A stretch of 64,000 bases of DNA from NCBI GenBank assembly GCA_024743115.1, contig JANSXC010000003.1, positions 310,001 through 374,000 on the forward strand. The letters run 5' to 3'. Below, one piece after another: positions 41,724 to 49,753 of the stretch. Origin of the DNA: a bacterium (GTDB taxonomy: Bacteria > Planctomycetota > UBA1135 > UBA2386). The translations under genes and the position numbers were made by a program. The notes under the pieces were generated by a model. The model saw only the letters and a list, made by a program, of their open reading frames with translations. It did not search any database and was not told the DNA's origin. The stretch's first letter is position 1. Each line of letters begins with the position of its first letter.

Positions 41724-42641
41724 ATGACGAGTTTCGTTGCCGAAATCGCCCGCCGCGTGCTCGCCGGTCAGGCCCCGGTGGTCATCGGTCTCGACCCCCG
41801 ACTCGACGCGCTCCCGACCGCGATCGCGCCCGGCGCGCCACCTGCCGAGCGAATCGTGGAGTTCTACCGCCAAAGCCTGCCGGCAATCGCGCACAACGCC
41901 CCGTGTGTGAAGCCGAACGTCGCGTTCTTCGAAGCGTTCGGGCCTGCCGGCTACCACGCCTACGAGACCGTTTGTGCACTCGCCCGCGAGAACGGCCTGC
42001 TCGTGCTCGGGGACATCAAGCGCGGCGATATCGGCAGCACGGCCAGCGCGTATGCGAAGGGCCACTTCGCGATCGCCGATGCGGTCACGCTGCATCCGTA
42101 TCTCGGCCAGGACTCAGTCGCCCCGTTCCTTACGCACTGTGGCCAACCGACGGCGGACAGCGCGGGCGGCAGCAGCACTGGCGGCAAAGGCGTCTTCGTC
42201 CTCGTTCGCACGAGCAACCCGGGCGCCCGTGACTTCCAGGATCTGCCGATCGACGGCCGCGCGCTCTGCGACCACGTCGCCACAGCCGTGACCCGCTGGG
42301 GCAGCGACCTGCCGATGGCCGAGGGCTACTCGCCGGTCGGCGCCGTCGTCGGCGCCACCTGGCCCGAGGAACTCGCGCGCCTGCGCGGCCTCCTGCCGCA
42401 TGCCTGGCTGCTGCTCCCCGGGGTCGGCGCCCAGGGCGGCAAGGTCGAGGACCTCGCGGCCGCGTTCGACGACCGCGGCCTTGGCGCGCTCGTCAATCAG
42501 AGCCGCGGCGTGATGCAGTGCTTCGAGCCCAACGCGAGGGACTGGCTCGAACGCATCGACGCCGCCGCGGCCAGGTTCGCCGCGGACTGTCGCCGCGTCG
42601 CGACGGGCGGCCAGACCGCCAACGGGAGCCAGAGTTCGTGA
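41724..42641 (+). CDS. pyrF: Orotidine 5'-phosphate decarboxylase, PyrF subfamily 2
   Basis: A 305-residue enzyme that converts OMP to UMP in pyrimidine synthesis. The long-form (subfamily 2) features are VVIGLDPRLDALP (Asp 24), CVKPNVAFFEAFGPAG (Lys 63), the catalytic GDIKRGDIGST (Lys 99, Asp 102) and VTLHPYLGQDSVAPF. The phosphate-binding end LPGVGAQGGKVEDL is intact. GAGGAG precedes the ATG. Its stop overlaps the GTG start of bshC (GTGA), so nucleotide and bacillithiol genes are translationally coupled here. Confidence 0.95.
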   Translation: MTSFVAEIARRVLAGQAPVVIGLDPRLDALPTAIAPGAPPAERIVEFYRQSLPAIAHNAPCVKPNVAFFEAFGPAGYHAYETVCALARENGLLVLGDIKRGDIGSTASAYAKGHFAIADAVTLHPYLGQDSVAPFLTHCGQPTADSAGGSSTGGKGVFVLVRTSNPGARDFQDLPIDGRALCDHVATAVTRWGSDLPMAEGYSPVGAVVGATWPEELARLRGLLPHAWLLLPGVGAQGGKVEDLAAAFDDRGLGALVNQSRGVMQCFEPNARDWLERIDAAAARFAADCRRVATGGQTANGSQSS

Positions 42642-44191
42642 GCGGCACGCTGCGGCATATCTCGTTCCGTCGGCTCGGTGCGTCAGCCGTCCAGCAGCGT
42701 TTTCTCGAGGACGATCGCGATCTGACGCGCTTCCTCGGCCAGCGGGCGCGTTCGGTCAGCGAGTTGTTGCGCCGCGCGCCGACGGGGGCGGAACGACTCG
42801 TGCGCCGCGACGCACTCGTCGATTCGCTGCTGGCCTACGCCGACAAGCACGGCGCGCCCGATGCGGTCCGGAAAAGCGCCGAGGCCTTGCGCGACCACAA
42901 CGTGCACGTCGTCATCACGGGCCAGCAGCCCGGCCTGTGCGGCGGCCCGCTCTACACGTTGCACAAGGCTGCCACGGCGATCCGCCTCTGCAACCAGATC
43001 AACGCCGAGTCCGATGGCCCGCGCGTCGTGCCGTTGTTCTGGAACCACAGCGACGACCACGATCTCGACGAGGCCAACCGGCTCTTCCTGGTCAACCAAT
43101 CGCAGGACGTACAGCGCTTTCGCATCGACCGCGAGCGCACCAGCGAACCGCTGCGTTCGATCGCCGTCGGTCGCGACATCGAGAAGATCCTCGCCGAGAC
43201 CGATTCGCTGCTGCCACAGACCGAGTTTCGCGATTGGGCCGCGGGCGTGTTCAACCCGCGCCACCCCAACGAGACGTTCGGCGACCTGCAGGCGCGGCTG
43301 ATGTTCGAGATGTTCGGCCAGCACGGGCTGTTGATCATCGAACCGCGCGATCTGCCCGAAGAAGCCTTCGAACCGCTGCCGCGCTGGTGGAGCAAGGCCC
43401 ACGAGATTCGCGAGCGCGTACGTCACGCCTGCGAGGACCTCGGCGACCTCGGCATCGATGTCACGCTCGATCCGACGGCGACGATGATGTTCGAGTTCAC
43501 CGGTGGCCAGCGCGAACCGCTCGCGGATGGCGAAGCGGCCGGCCGCCCACAGGACCTGAGCCCGGGCGTGCTGCTGCGGCCTTTGTGGCAGGACGCGGTA
43601 CTGCCAACGATCGCGTTCGTCGTCGGACCCGGCGAATTCAGTTACCTCGCCGCCGTCGCACCGCTCTACCGGTTGCTCGGTGTACCGCAGCCGGTCTTCG
43701 TGCCGCGCTCGTCGCTGACGCTGGTCGAGCCGTCGCTGCAGCGACTGCTCGCGCGCTTCTCGCTCGACATCACCGACCTGGAGCAGGGCCCGGAGCGCAT
43801 CGCCGAGGCGCTGCAGAACGATCACGCCGACGATCTCGGCGACCTCGTCGCGGATCTCGAGTCCCGCCTCGGCGCGGACCTCGACCAGATCGGCCAGCGA
43901 CTGCAGAAGGTCGACGGCTCCTTGACCGGCGCCCTCGACCGCGCCCGCGGCAAGATGCTCGACGAGTTGCGGCGGCTCGACAACAAGATCAAGAACGCGC
44001 AGCAGAACCGCCAGGGCACCGGCATGCGGCAGATCCGTCGGTTGTGCAGCGTGTTGCGCCCGCGCGGCCGCATGCAGGAACGCGTGCTCGGACCGCTGTC
44101 TTATCTCGTCTCGCACGGCCCATCGCTCGCGGACACGTTGATCGAGGCCGCCGATCCGTTCCGTATCGAACACGGCGTGCTCGAGCTCTGA
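42638..44191 (+). CDS. bshC: Bacillithiol biosynthesis cysteine-adding enzyme BshC
   Basis: A 517-residue protein. It matches BshC, the ligase-like enzyme that adds cysteine to glucosaminyl malate in the last step of bacillithiol synthesis. Family landmarks are VVITGQQPGLCGGPLYTLHK, the segment VPLFWNHSDDHDLDEANR, and the C-terminal helical coiled-coil with KMLDELRRLDNKIKNAQQNR. The start is GTG 42638, overlapping the pyrF stop; GGGAG lies about 10 nt upstream and the protein start (VSGTLRHISF) is family-like. It is followed 2 bp later by bshB1. Confidence 0.92.
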   Translation: MSGTLRHISFRRLGASAVQQRFLEDDRDLTRFLGQRARSVSELLRRAPTGAERLVRRDALVDSLLAYADKHGAPDAVRKSAEALRDHNVHVVITGQQPGLCGGPLYTLHKAATAIRLCNQINAESDGPRVVPLFWNHSDDHDLDEANRLFLVNQSQDVQRFRIDRERTSEPLRSIAVGRDIEKILAETDSLLPQTEFRDWAAGVFNPRHPNETFGDLQARLMFEMFGQHGLLIIEPRDLPEEAFEPLPRWWSKAHEIRERVRHACEDLGDLGIDVTLDPTATMMFEFTGGQREPLADGEAAGRPQDLSPGVLLRPLWQDAVLPTIAFVVGPGEFSYLAAVAPLYRLLGVPQPVFVPRSSLTLVEPSLQRLLARFSLDITDLEQGPERIAEALQNDHADDLGDLVADLESRLGADLDQIGQRLQKVDGSLTGALDRARGKMLDELRRLDNKIKNAQQNRQGTGMRQIRRLCSVLRPRGRMQERVLGPLSYLVSHGPSLADTLIEAADPFRIEHGVLEL

Positions 44192-44193
44192 TC

Positions 44194-44916
44194 ATGGTGG
44201 ACCTCGACCAACTGCAACCCTGTGACGTGCTCGCGTTCGGGCCGCATCCCGACGACGTCGAGATCGCGGCCGGTGGCACCCTGCTGTTGCTCGGAGCCAG
44301 CGGTCAGCGGCGCGCGATCGTGGACTTCACCCACGGTGAGAAGGGCTCGACGGGCAGCGCTGCCGAACGCGACGCCGAAGCGGCCGCCGCGAGCCAGGTT
44401 CTCGGACTCGAACAGCGCCACAACCTCGATCTGCCCGACGCCGGCCTGGTGTCGGATGCTGCGACCGTAGACCTGCTCGTCGGTGTGCTGCGCCGGATGC
44501 AACCGCGGCTGCTGCTGGCACCGATCGCCGACGATGCCCACCCCGACCACGTGGCGGCTGCCGATGCGGTCGGGCGCGCATTCTTCCTCGCGGGACTACG
44601 GCATCACCGGCCCGATCTCGGCACGGCTTGCCGGCCGGACACGCTGCTGCGCTACCCGGGCAACCGCCCGATCCGCGCGACGATCGCGATCGACATCACG
44701 GCGGTCACCGAGCAGAAAGCCGAAGCCGTGCGCTGCTACCGTTCGCAACTCGCGCCGCCCGCTCGCGACCACCTGATCCAGGGCCGCGATCTGCTCGAAC
44801 GATCGATCGTCCGCGACCAGTCCTACGGCCTGGAGATCGGCGTGCTCGCCGCCGAGGCGTTCTGGCACGACGGCCCGCTGCCATTGCGCACGGCCGCAGC
44901 CCTGCTGGCTGACTGA
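44194..44916 (+). CDS. bshB1: Bacillithiol deacetylase BshB1 (LmbE-like)
   Basis: A 240-residue zinc-dependent deacetylase that removes the acetyl group from GlcNAc-malate. The LmbE/PIG-L signature FGPHPDDVEIAAGGTL (zinc ligands His and Asp-Asp) is near residues 17-32. The second ligand motif is HPDHVAAADAV, and the BshB1-type YPGNRPIRATIAIDIT and KAEAVRCYRSQL follow. The ATG at 44194 lies 2 bp after the bshC stop. Part of a much longer overlapping frame is a shadow of bshC. It belongs to the pyrF-bshC-bshB1 operon. Confidence 0.92.
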   Translation: MVDLDQLQPCDVLAFGPHPDDVEIAAGGTLLLLGASGQRRAIVDFTHGEKGSTGSAAERDAEAAAASQVLGLEQRHNLDLPDAGLVSDAATVDLLVGVLRRMQPRLLLAPIADDAHPDHVAAADAVGRAFFLAGLRHHRPDLGTACRPDTLLRYPGNRPIRATIAIDITAVTEQKAEAVRCYRSQLAPPARDHLIQGRDLLERSIVRDQSYGLEIGVLAAEAFWHDGPLPLRTAAALLAD

Positions 44917-45008
44917 TTGTCCTGGCCGGCTGATTGCCGCGAGGTTCGGTCAAAAAGCGCTCGCCAACCGCCGAGCAGGGCCGCACCATCCCTGCGGAGG
45001 TTTTCGCA

Positions 45009-46097
45009 ATGAAGCGCATCGCGGTCATCAACCAGAAGGGCGGGGTCGGCAAGACGACGACGACGGTCAGCCTCGGCGCCGCCCTGGCCCGCAAGGGCTA
45101 CCGCCTGCTTATGCTCGACCTCGATCCCCAGGCCAATCTGACGGTTCACGTCGACAAGCGGCCCGATCTCGAGAGCAATACGATGACGAGCCTGCTGCTC
45201 GAGGACGCGAAACTCACGGACCTCGTGCAGGAGACGACGACGCCGAACATGCTCGTCGTGCCCAGCGATTCGTCGCTCGCCGGCGTGGAGCAGGTGCTCG
45301 CCAACCGCATCGGCCGCGAGACGATCCTGCGCGAAGCGCTCGATGCCTACGCCGAAGATCACGAGCTCGACTTCGTGCTGTTCGACTGCCCGCCGTCGCT
45401 CGGCGTGTTGAGCGCCAACGTGCTCGTCGCGGCCGATCTCGTCGTGATTCCGATGCAGGCGGAGTTCTTGTCGCTGCAAGGCATGGCCAAGCTGCTCGAG
45501 GTCATCCAGCTCGTGCAGAAGCGCCTCAACCCGGATCTCGAGATCGCCTGCGTCCTGCCGTGCATGGTCGACGGCCGCACCAACCTCAGCGCCGAAGTGC
45601 TGCGCGAGATCAGCGAGCATTTCGGTTCGCTGCTCGCGACCACGCGCATCCGCAACAACGTCAAGCTCGCCGAGGCCCCGAGCTTCGGCCGCACGATCTT
45701 CGAGCACGCGCCCGAGAGCAACGGCGCCGCCGACTACGAGGCATTCGCGACCGAGTTCCTGCAGATGCTCGGCCTGGCCACGGCCGAACCGGTCACCGAG
45801 CCGGACGAGGCACCGCCAGCCGAGACCGACGACGAGGCGGAAACGGACGCCGTCCCGAGCGAACCCGCGGGCTACGTAGCGCCGCCGGGGCCGATGATCG
45901 ATGTGCCCGATCGCGACGAGATCGGGGGCGACGAGATCGAAGACAGCGAGCTGGAGGACGAGCCCATCGCGGCATCGCCACCGGCCGTTGCCGATGGCGA
46001 TTCGGAGCCCGACGAGCAGGCCGCACCGACCACTCCCGACGAGCCGACCCCGGCGCCCGCACCCGACGAACCGTTCGAACGCGAGACCGAGGCGTAG
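45009..46097 (+). CDS. ParA/Soj-family partitioning ATPase with acidic C-terminal tail
   Basis: A 362-residue protein. The first 255 residues are a standard ParA/MinD-type ATPase: deviant Walker A KGGVGKTTTTVSL, with the signature Lys, DLDPQANLT, and the switch LFDCPPSLGVLS. The last 100 residues are a low-complexity acidic and Pro-rich tail (many Asp, Glu, Pro, Ala). This tail is not part of the usual Soj family. GGAGG is 8 nt upstream of the ATG. No ParB homologue lies next to it in this window, so origin segregation by a remote ParB or positioning of another cargo are both possible. Confidence 0.88.
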   Translation: MKRIAVINQKGGVGKTTTTVSLGAALARKGYRLLMLDLDPQANLTVHVDKRPDLESNTMTSLLLEDAKLTDLVQETTTPNMLVVPSDSSLAGVEQVLANRIGRETILREALDAYAEDHELDFVLFDCPPSLGVLSANVLVAADLVVIPMQAEFLSLQGMAKLLEVIQLVQKRLNPDLEIACVLPCMVDGRTNLSAEVLREISEHFGSLLATTRIRNNVKLAEAPSFGRTIFEHAPESNGAADYEAFATEFLQMLGLATAEPVTEPDEAPPAETDDEAETDAVPSEPAGYVAPPGPMIDVPDRDEIGGDEIEDSELEDEPIAASPPAVADGDSEPDEQAAPTTPDEPTPAPAPDEPFERETEA

Positions 46098-46143
46098 TCC
46101 GCGCTCAGGTCACCGGCCAGAACTGGCCGATAGCGGCGAGGAG

Positions 46144-46740
46144 ATGACTCGCCGCGACCTCGAAATCGACCGCATCACGACGCTGCTCAGCCAGTGTCTC
46201 GGCCGCATCGACGAGCAGGCGTTCCGCCTGCAGCAACTCGGGGAGGGCGAGGAGGACTTCGACGCAGCCGACGTTCTCGACGAAGAGACCGCCCTGCTCC
46301 AGAGCCTCGTCAGCTCGGCACTCATGGCGCCCGAACCGGGCGACGGTTGCCATCTCAACGCGGTGGTCGAGCAGACCGTCCGCAATGCCGTGACGGGCGT
46401 CGGCATTCCGGTCGTCGTGCGGCAGAACCTCGCCGACGATCTGCCCCGGGTCGCCGTCGGTCAGGGCGAAGTCGGGCACGCCGTGCAGCGCGCGCTCATG
46501 CTCGTGCTCTCGGCCGCCGAGGCCGGCGACGAGCTCGCGGTCACGACCCGGCTCGACCAGGACCGCGCCCTGCTCGAGATCGAGGGCCCACTACGCGACG
46601 AGGAACACCTCGATCACCGCCGCACGACGCTCGGCGAGTTCATCGCAGAACTCGGGGGCAAGTGCCACGTCGCCGGTGACGGCCACCAAAACTGCCTGAT
46701 CGCGATCGAACTGCCACCGGCGCTGGTAACCGGCAGTTGA
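46144..46740 (+). CDS. Degenerate histidine-kinase-like protein (unknown function)
   Basis: A 198-residue protein. An N-terminal helical hairpin (LEIDRITTLLSQCLGRIDEQAF) is followed by a domain that resembles the HATPase fold. LNAVVEQTVRNAV, DDLPRVAVGQGEVGHAVQRAL and LMLVLSAAEAGDELAV follow the order of an N-box region, but the metal-binding Asn and the glycine boxes are missing. This looks like a phosphotransfer or scaffold protein derived from a kinase. GAGGAG precedes the ATG. It lies 46 bp after the ParA gene, and joint function is an inference. Confidence 0.5.
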   Translation: MTRRDLEIDRITTLLSQCLGRIDEQAFRLQQLGEGEEDFDAADVLDEETALLQSLVSSALMAPEPGDGCHLNAVVEQTVRNAVTGVGIPVVVRQNLADDLPRVAVGQGEVGHAVQRALMLVLSAAEAGDELAVTTRLDQDRALLEIEGPLRDEEHLDHRRTTLGEFIAELGGKCHVAGDGHQNCLIAIELPPALVTGS

Positions 46741-46827
46741 GCCCGATTCCGAGCTGCGAAAGCCCGCGAACGGCCGTCACGAAGATGTGAAGCGCACTCG
46801 CGCGCGGAACTCCGCCGCCGCTCGCAC

Positions 46828-46833
46828 TACTAT
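46828..46833 (+). promoter_or_regulatory. Candidate -10 box directly before bshA
   Basis: TACTAT ends 9 nt before the bshA ATG at 46843, in a 102-bp gap that follows a stop codon, and there is no Shine-Dalgarno sequence. The predicted transcript would have almost no 5' leader. A -35 hexamer is not obvious. Confidence 0.35.
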
Positions 46834-46842
46834 CCCGCCGTC

Positions 46843-47952
46843 ATGCGAATCGGCATCGTCTGCTACCCGACCGTCGGTGGTTCGGGGGTCGTGGCCACCG
46901 AAGTGGCAAACGCGCTCGCGTTGCGTGGTCACGAGGTCCATCTGCTGAGTTACGACCGCCCCGCGCGGCTGCGGCGCGGGGTTCCGGGGCTGCGGTTCCA
47001 CGAGGTCGCGGTCACGGCCTATCCGCTGTTCCGCTACCCGCCCTACGACCTCGCGCTCGCAACGCGCATGCTCGAGGTGCGCGAGGAGGCCAATGTCGAT
47101 CTGTTCCACGTGCATTACGCGATTCCACACGCCGTGAGCGCGTTCCTGGCCCGGAGCATGTGCAGCGGCGACGGCAAGCTCGAGTTCGTGACGACGCTCC
47201 ACGGCACCGATATCACGGTCGTAGGTGCCGATCGCGCCTACCTACGGCCCACGCGGTTCGCACTCGAGCAATCGAGCGCGGTGACTGCGGTCAGCCGCTA
47301 CCTCGCCGAGGAGACCCAGCTCGTGTTCGGCGTCAAGCAGCCGGTCGAGGTCATTCCGAACTTCGTGGACACGGACACCTGGAACACGGACGGCGCCGAA
47401 CGTTTTTACGATCGCGCCAGCGAAGAGCGGGTCCTGGTGCACGTCTCCAACTTCCGACCCGTCAAGCGCGTCGCCGATGTCGTGCGCGCATTCGCCAAGA
47501 TCCAGGCCAAGGTGCCGAGCCGCCTGTGGCTGATCGGTGACGGCCCGGATCGTGAGCACGCCCTCGCGGTGGCCGACGACCTGGGCTGTAGCCACCGCGT
47601 CGACCATCTCGGCGTCGTCGACCATCTCGAATCGATGCTGCCACAGTGCGACCTGTTCCTGTCCGCCTCGGAGACCGAGAGCTTCGGTCTGTCGATGCTC
47701 GAGGCCATGAGTTGCGGTGTACCGTGTATCAGCACCGAGGTCGGTGGAGTTGCGGAGGTTCTCGGCCCAACGGGCGCGCTGACGCCCTTCGCGAATCCGG
47801 ACGCCATGGCGACAGCAGCACTGGAGCTGCTCGAGCAGCCGGAACTGCACCGCCAGCACTCGCAGGCGAGCCGGCAGCGGGCGCTGGAGCTCTTCACGGT
47901 CGAACAGGCAATCGAACGCTACGTCGAGCTCTACGAGCGTGTGCTGCAGTGA
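46843..47952 (+). CDS. bshA: Glycosyltransferase BshA (N-acetylglucosaminyl malate synthase)
   Basis: A 369-residue GT4-family enzyme that joins UDP-GlcNAc and L-malate in the first bacillithiol step. The N-terminal BshA signature YPTVGGSGVVATEVANAL is present, along with VDLFHVHYAIPHAVSAF and VTTLHGTDITVVG. The C-terminal UDP-sugar site is SETESFGLSMLEAMSCGVPC near 275-297. Its stop overlaps the GTG start of the cysteine desulfurase gene. Together with bshC and bshB1 upstream, the whole pathway is encoded within 6.5 kb. Confidence 0.93.
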   Translation: MRIGIVCYPTVGGSGVVATEVANALALRGHEVHLLSYDRPARLRRGVPGLRFHEVAVTAYPLFRYPPYDLALATRMLEVREEANVDLFHVHYAIPHAVSAFLARSMCSGDGKLEFVTTLHGTDITVVGADRAYLRPTRFALEQSSAVTAVSRYLAEETQLVFGVKQPVEVIPNFVDTDTWNTDGAERFYDRASEERVLVHVSNFRPVKRVADVVRAFAKIQAKVPSRLWLIGDGPDREHALAVADDLGCSHRVDHLGVVDHLESMLPQCDLFLSASETESFGLSMLEAMSCGVPCISTEVGGVAEVLGPTGALTPFANPDAMATAALELLEQPELHRQHSQASRQRALELFTVEQAIERYVELYERVLQ

Positions 47953-49067
47953 GCGGCGCAGAGAGCCTGTTCTGCGACTTCAACGCCGGGGCCCCGGCCG
48001 AGGCGGCGGTGCTCGAGGAGTTCGTCACGGCCGAACGTGAGGCCGCCGGCAACCCCGCGAGCGTTCACGCACCGGGACGCCGGGCGCGTGGCGTGCTGGA
48101 GACCGCGCGCGCGCGCATTGCCGCCGCGTTGGGAGTCGAGCACGATGAGATCGTATTCACGAGCGGAGGCACCGAGGCCGCCAACCTGGCAGTGCGTGGT
48201 CTCGGCAACCCGCAGCGGCCGGTGTTGCACGGTCCCGTCGAACACCCGGCCGTCGCGGAGCCCGCAGCCGAGCGTGGTCACGTCCCTTGGCCGGTCGATC
48301 CCACTGGCCGGGTCGAGGTCGAAGACCCGCAGCAGCGCGTCGGTCTGGTGGCGCTCGTGCACGGCCAGAGTGAACTCGGAACGCTACAACCGATCGTGGC
48401 AGCGCGCGCCGTCGCCACCACGTGCGACGTTCCCTTGTTCGTCGATGCAGCGCAGACCCTCGGTCGCGTGCGGCTTACCGAAGTGATCGAGCACGCAGAT
48501 GCGATCGCGTTGTCGCCGCACAAGTGTGGCGGCTTGCGTGGTCATGGTGTGCTCGTCGTGCGCCGCTCGGCCGGTGCCGTGCAACCGTTGTTGCGCGGCG
48601 GTGCGCAGGAGCAGGGCTTGCGCGCCGGTACGCCGAGCCCCGCGCTGGCCGCAGCGAACGCACTCGCGATCGAACTCGCAATTCAGGAGCTCGATGCGCG
48701 GCACGAGGCGATGGCGCACCAACGCGAACGGTTCCTGACCGGGTTACGGCGTTCCGACGTCGACCATCGAGTTCTGACGCCATTGGCCAGCAGCCTGCCG
48801 AATACGGCAATGGTGGCCTTTTCGGGGATCGATGGTCGCAACTTGTTGCCGGTACTCGATCTCGCCGGAGTGCATGCTTCGCACGGCAGTGCCTGCGCCA
48901 GCGGCTCCCCGACACCACCACCGATTTTGCGTGCCATCGGACTCGACGAACGCTCGGCACGCGCCTGCGTGCGCTTCAGTCTCGGGTGGCATTCGACCGC
49001 TGCGGATCTCGAGCGGTTCGGTCATCGAGCTGGCGATGCAGTGCGCGATCGTTGTGCAAAAAATTGA
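47949..49067 (+). CDS. Cysteine desulfurase, NifS/IscS-like (class V aminotransferase)
   Basis: A 372-residue PLP enzyme releasing sulfur from cysteine. Features are IVFTSGGTEAANLAV, the PLP Schiff-base Lys in SPHKCGGLRG (Lys 192), and the catalytic loop HGSACASGSPTP with Cys 316. The N-terminus (ESLFCDFNAGAP) replaces the usual YLDNNATTP. The start is GTG 47949, overlapping the bshA stop (GTGA). No IscU, SufB or other iron-sulfur scaffold genes are adjacent. Coupling with bshA suggests a role in thiol or sulfur metabolism, as inference. The last codons contain TGTGCAAAA, a reverse-strand match to the DnaA-box consensus. Confidence 0.9.
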   Translation: MSGAESLFCDFNAGAPAEAAVLEEFVTAEREAAGNPASVHAPGRRARGVLETARARIAAALGVEHDEIVFTSGGTEAANLAVRGLGNPQRPVLHGPVEHPAVAEPAAERGHVPWPVDPTGRVEVEDPQQRVGLVALVHGQSELGTLQPIVAARAVATTCDVPLFVDAAQTLGRVRLTEVIEHADAIALSPHKCGGLRGHGVLVVRRSAGAVQPLLRGGAQEQGLRAGTPSPALAAANALAIELAIQELDARHEAMAHQRERFLTGLRRSDVDHRVLTPLASSLPNTAMVAFSGIDGRNLLPVLDLAGVHASHGSACASGSPTPPPILRAIGLDERSARACVRFSLGWHSTAADLERFGHRAGDAVRDRCAKN

Positions 49068-49753
49068 GGGTCGAACCCGAGCTCTCACGAGCTCGTTCCC
49101 TCATGACCCAAGTCCTTGTTCTCCGTGGACGAGCGTTCACATTCGATCAACGCAACGTGAACAAACCGCGACTCGGTGTGAGGCAAAGTTGGTCGACTCC
49201 ACTTGCACACGATCACGATCGAGATAAGAAGGAGTGCGTCAGTCGAGGAACCAAAAGCCACTCGGAAACGATGCTGGTCAGTCGGTTCGTCAAGCTCGAG
49301 TCGTCGTTGTGGCGTTCGGGCTGCATGTGAGTTTTCGTTCGAGCTTGGTCAAGCCGAGCGACCCAGGACTCACACGCGGTCACGAACACGACAGCATGAT
49401 TCGGGTCCGTCAGCAGTCCCATTTGCCAAGGCTTCGACTTGCCATCCCATCCGGGTGTCGAAGAGTAGGCAACCGCAGTTTCGTCAACCTCACCTCTGAC
49501 CAGCCGTCATTCGGTCCCGGTCAGATCGCCCCTCGGGCAACTCGTCGCGTCTCTCTCTTTCCAGGTTTCCAGGAGAGGTCCGTACGGCGAGAAGCTCGGG
49601 ATGGTGATCCCGCCTTTGCGGGGGTCGCGATAGCGACTGGATCGGAGGGTAGGCGCGAGAATGCTTCGGGAGCGTAGTCAGGTGCATCAACTTCCCAGCA
49701 AGACGCCAACAAGAACCCCCGCGTCGCAGCGCCCAACCACACGGAGTCCCCAC
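49068..49753. other. Noncoding region upstream of dnaA (origin candidate)
   Basis: This 686-bp stretch has no convincing gene on either strand; frames here are short or give Arg/Ser-rich noise. It is less GC-rich than its surroundings. It contains a hairpin at 49078-49095, a weaker repeat GTTCAC...GTGAAC (49135-49162), a hairpin near 49606-49626 (GATCCCGC, CTTT loop) and the dnaA ribosome-binding site CGGAG. A consensus-type DnaA box lies just before it (49053-49061). A cluster of boxes is not evident, so assigning oriC here is tentative. Confidence 0.4.
49078..49095. terminator. Hairpin after the cysteine desulfurase gene
   Basis: CGAGCTC-TCAC-GAGCTCG forms a perfect 7-bp stem with a 4-nt loop, 10 bp after the stop codon. 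It has no T-run, only TTCCC. It probably ends the bshA-desulfurase transcript. Confidence 0.45.

Noticed and set aside
49071..49095. tRNA-like GGTCGAACCC near the end of the cysteine desulfurase gene
   Set aside because: The TpsiC-like string is present, but there is no acceptor stem, anticodon arm or CCA at the right distance. The hairpin fits a terminator better.
49234..49677. 147-codon open frame in the region upstream of dnaA
   Set aside because: Composition is noise-like (Arg, Ser, Gln), it has no recognisable fold, and the start lacks a ribosome-binding site. The region is better explained as noncoding or origin DNA.
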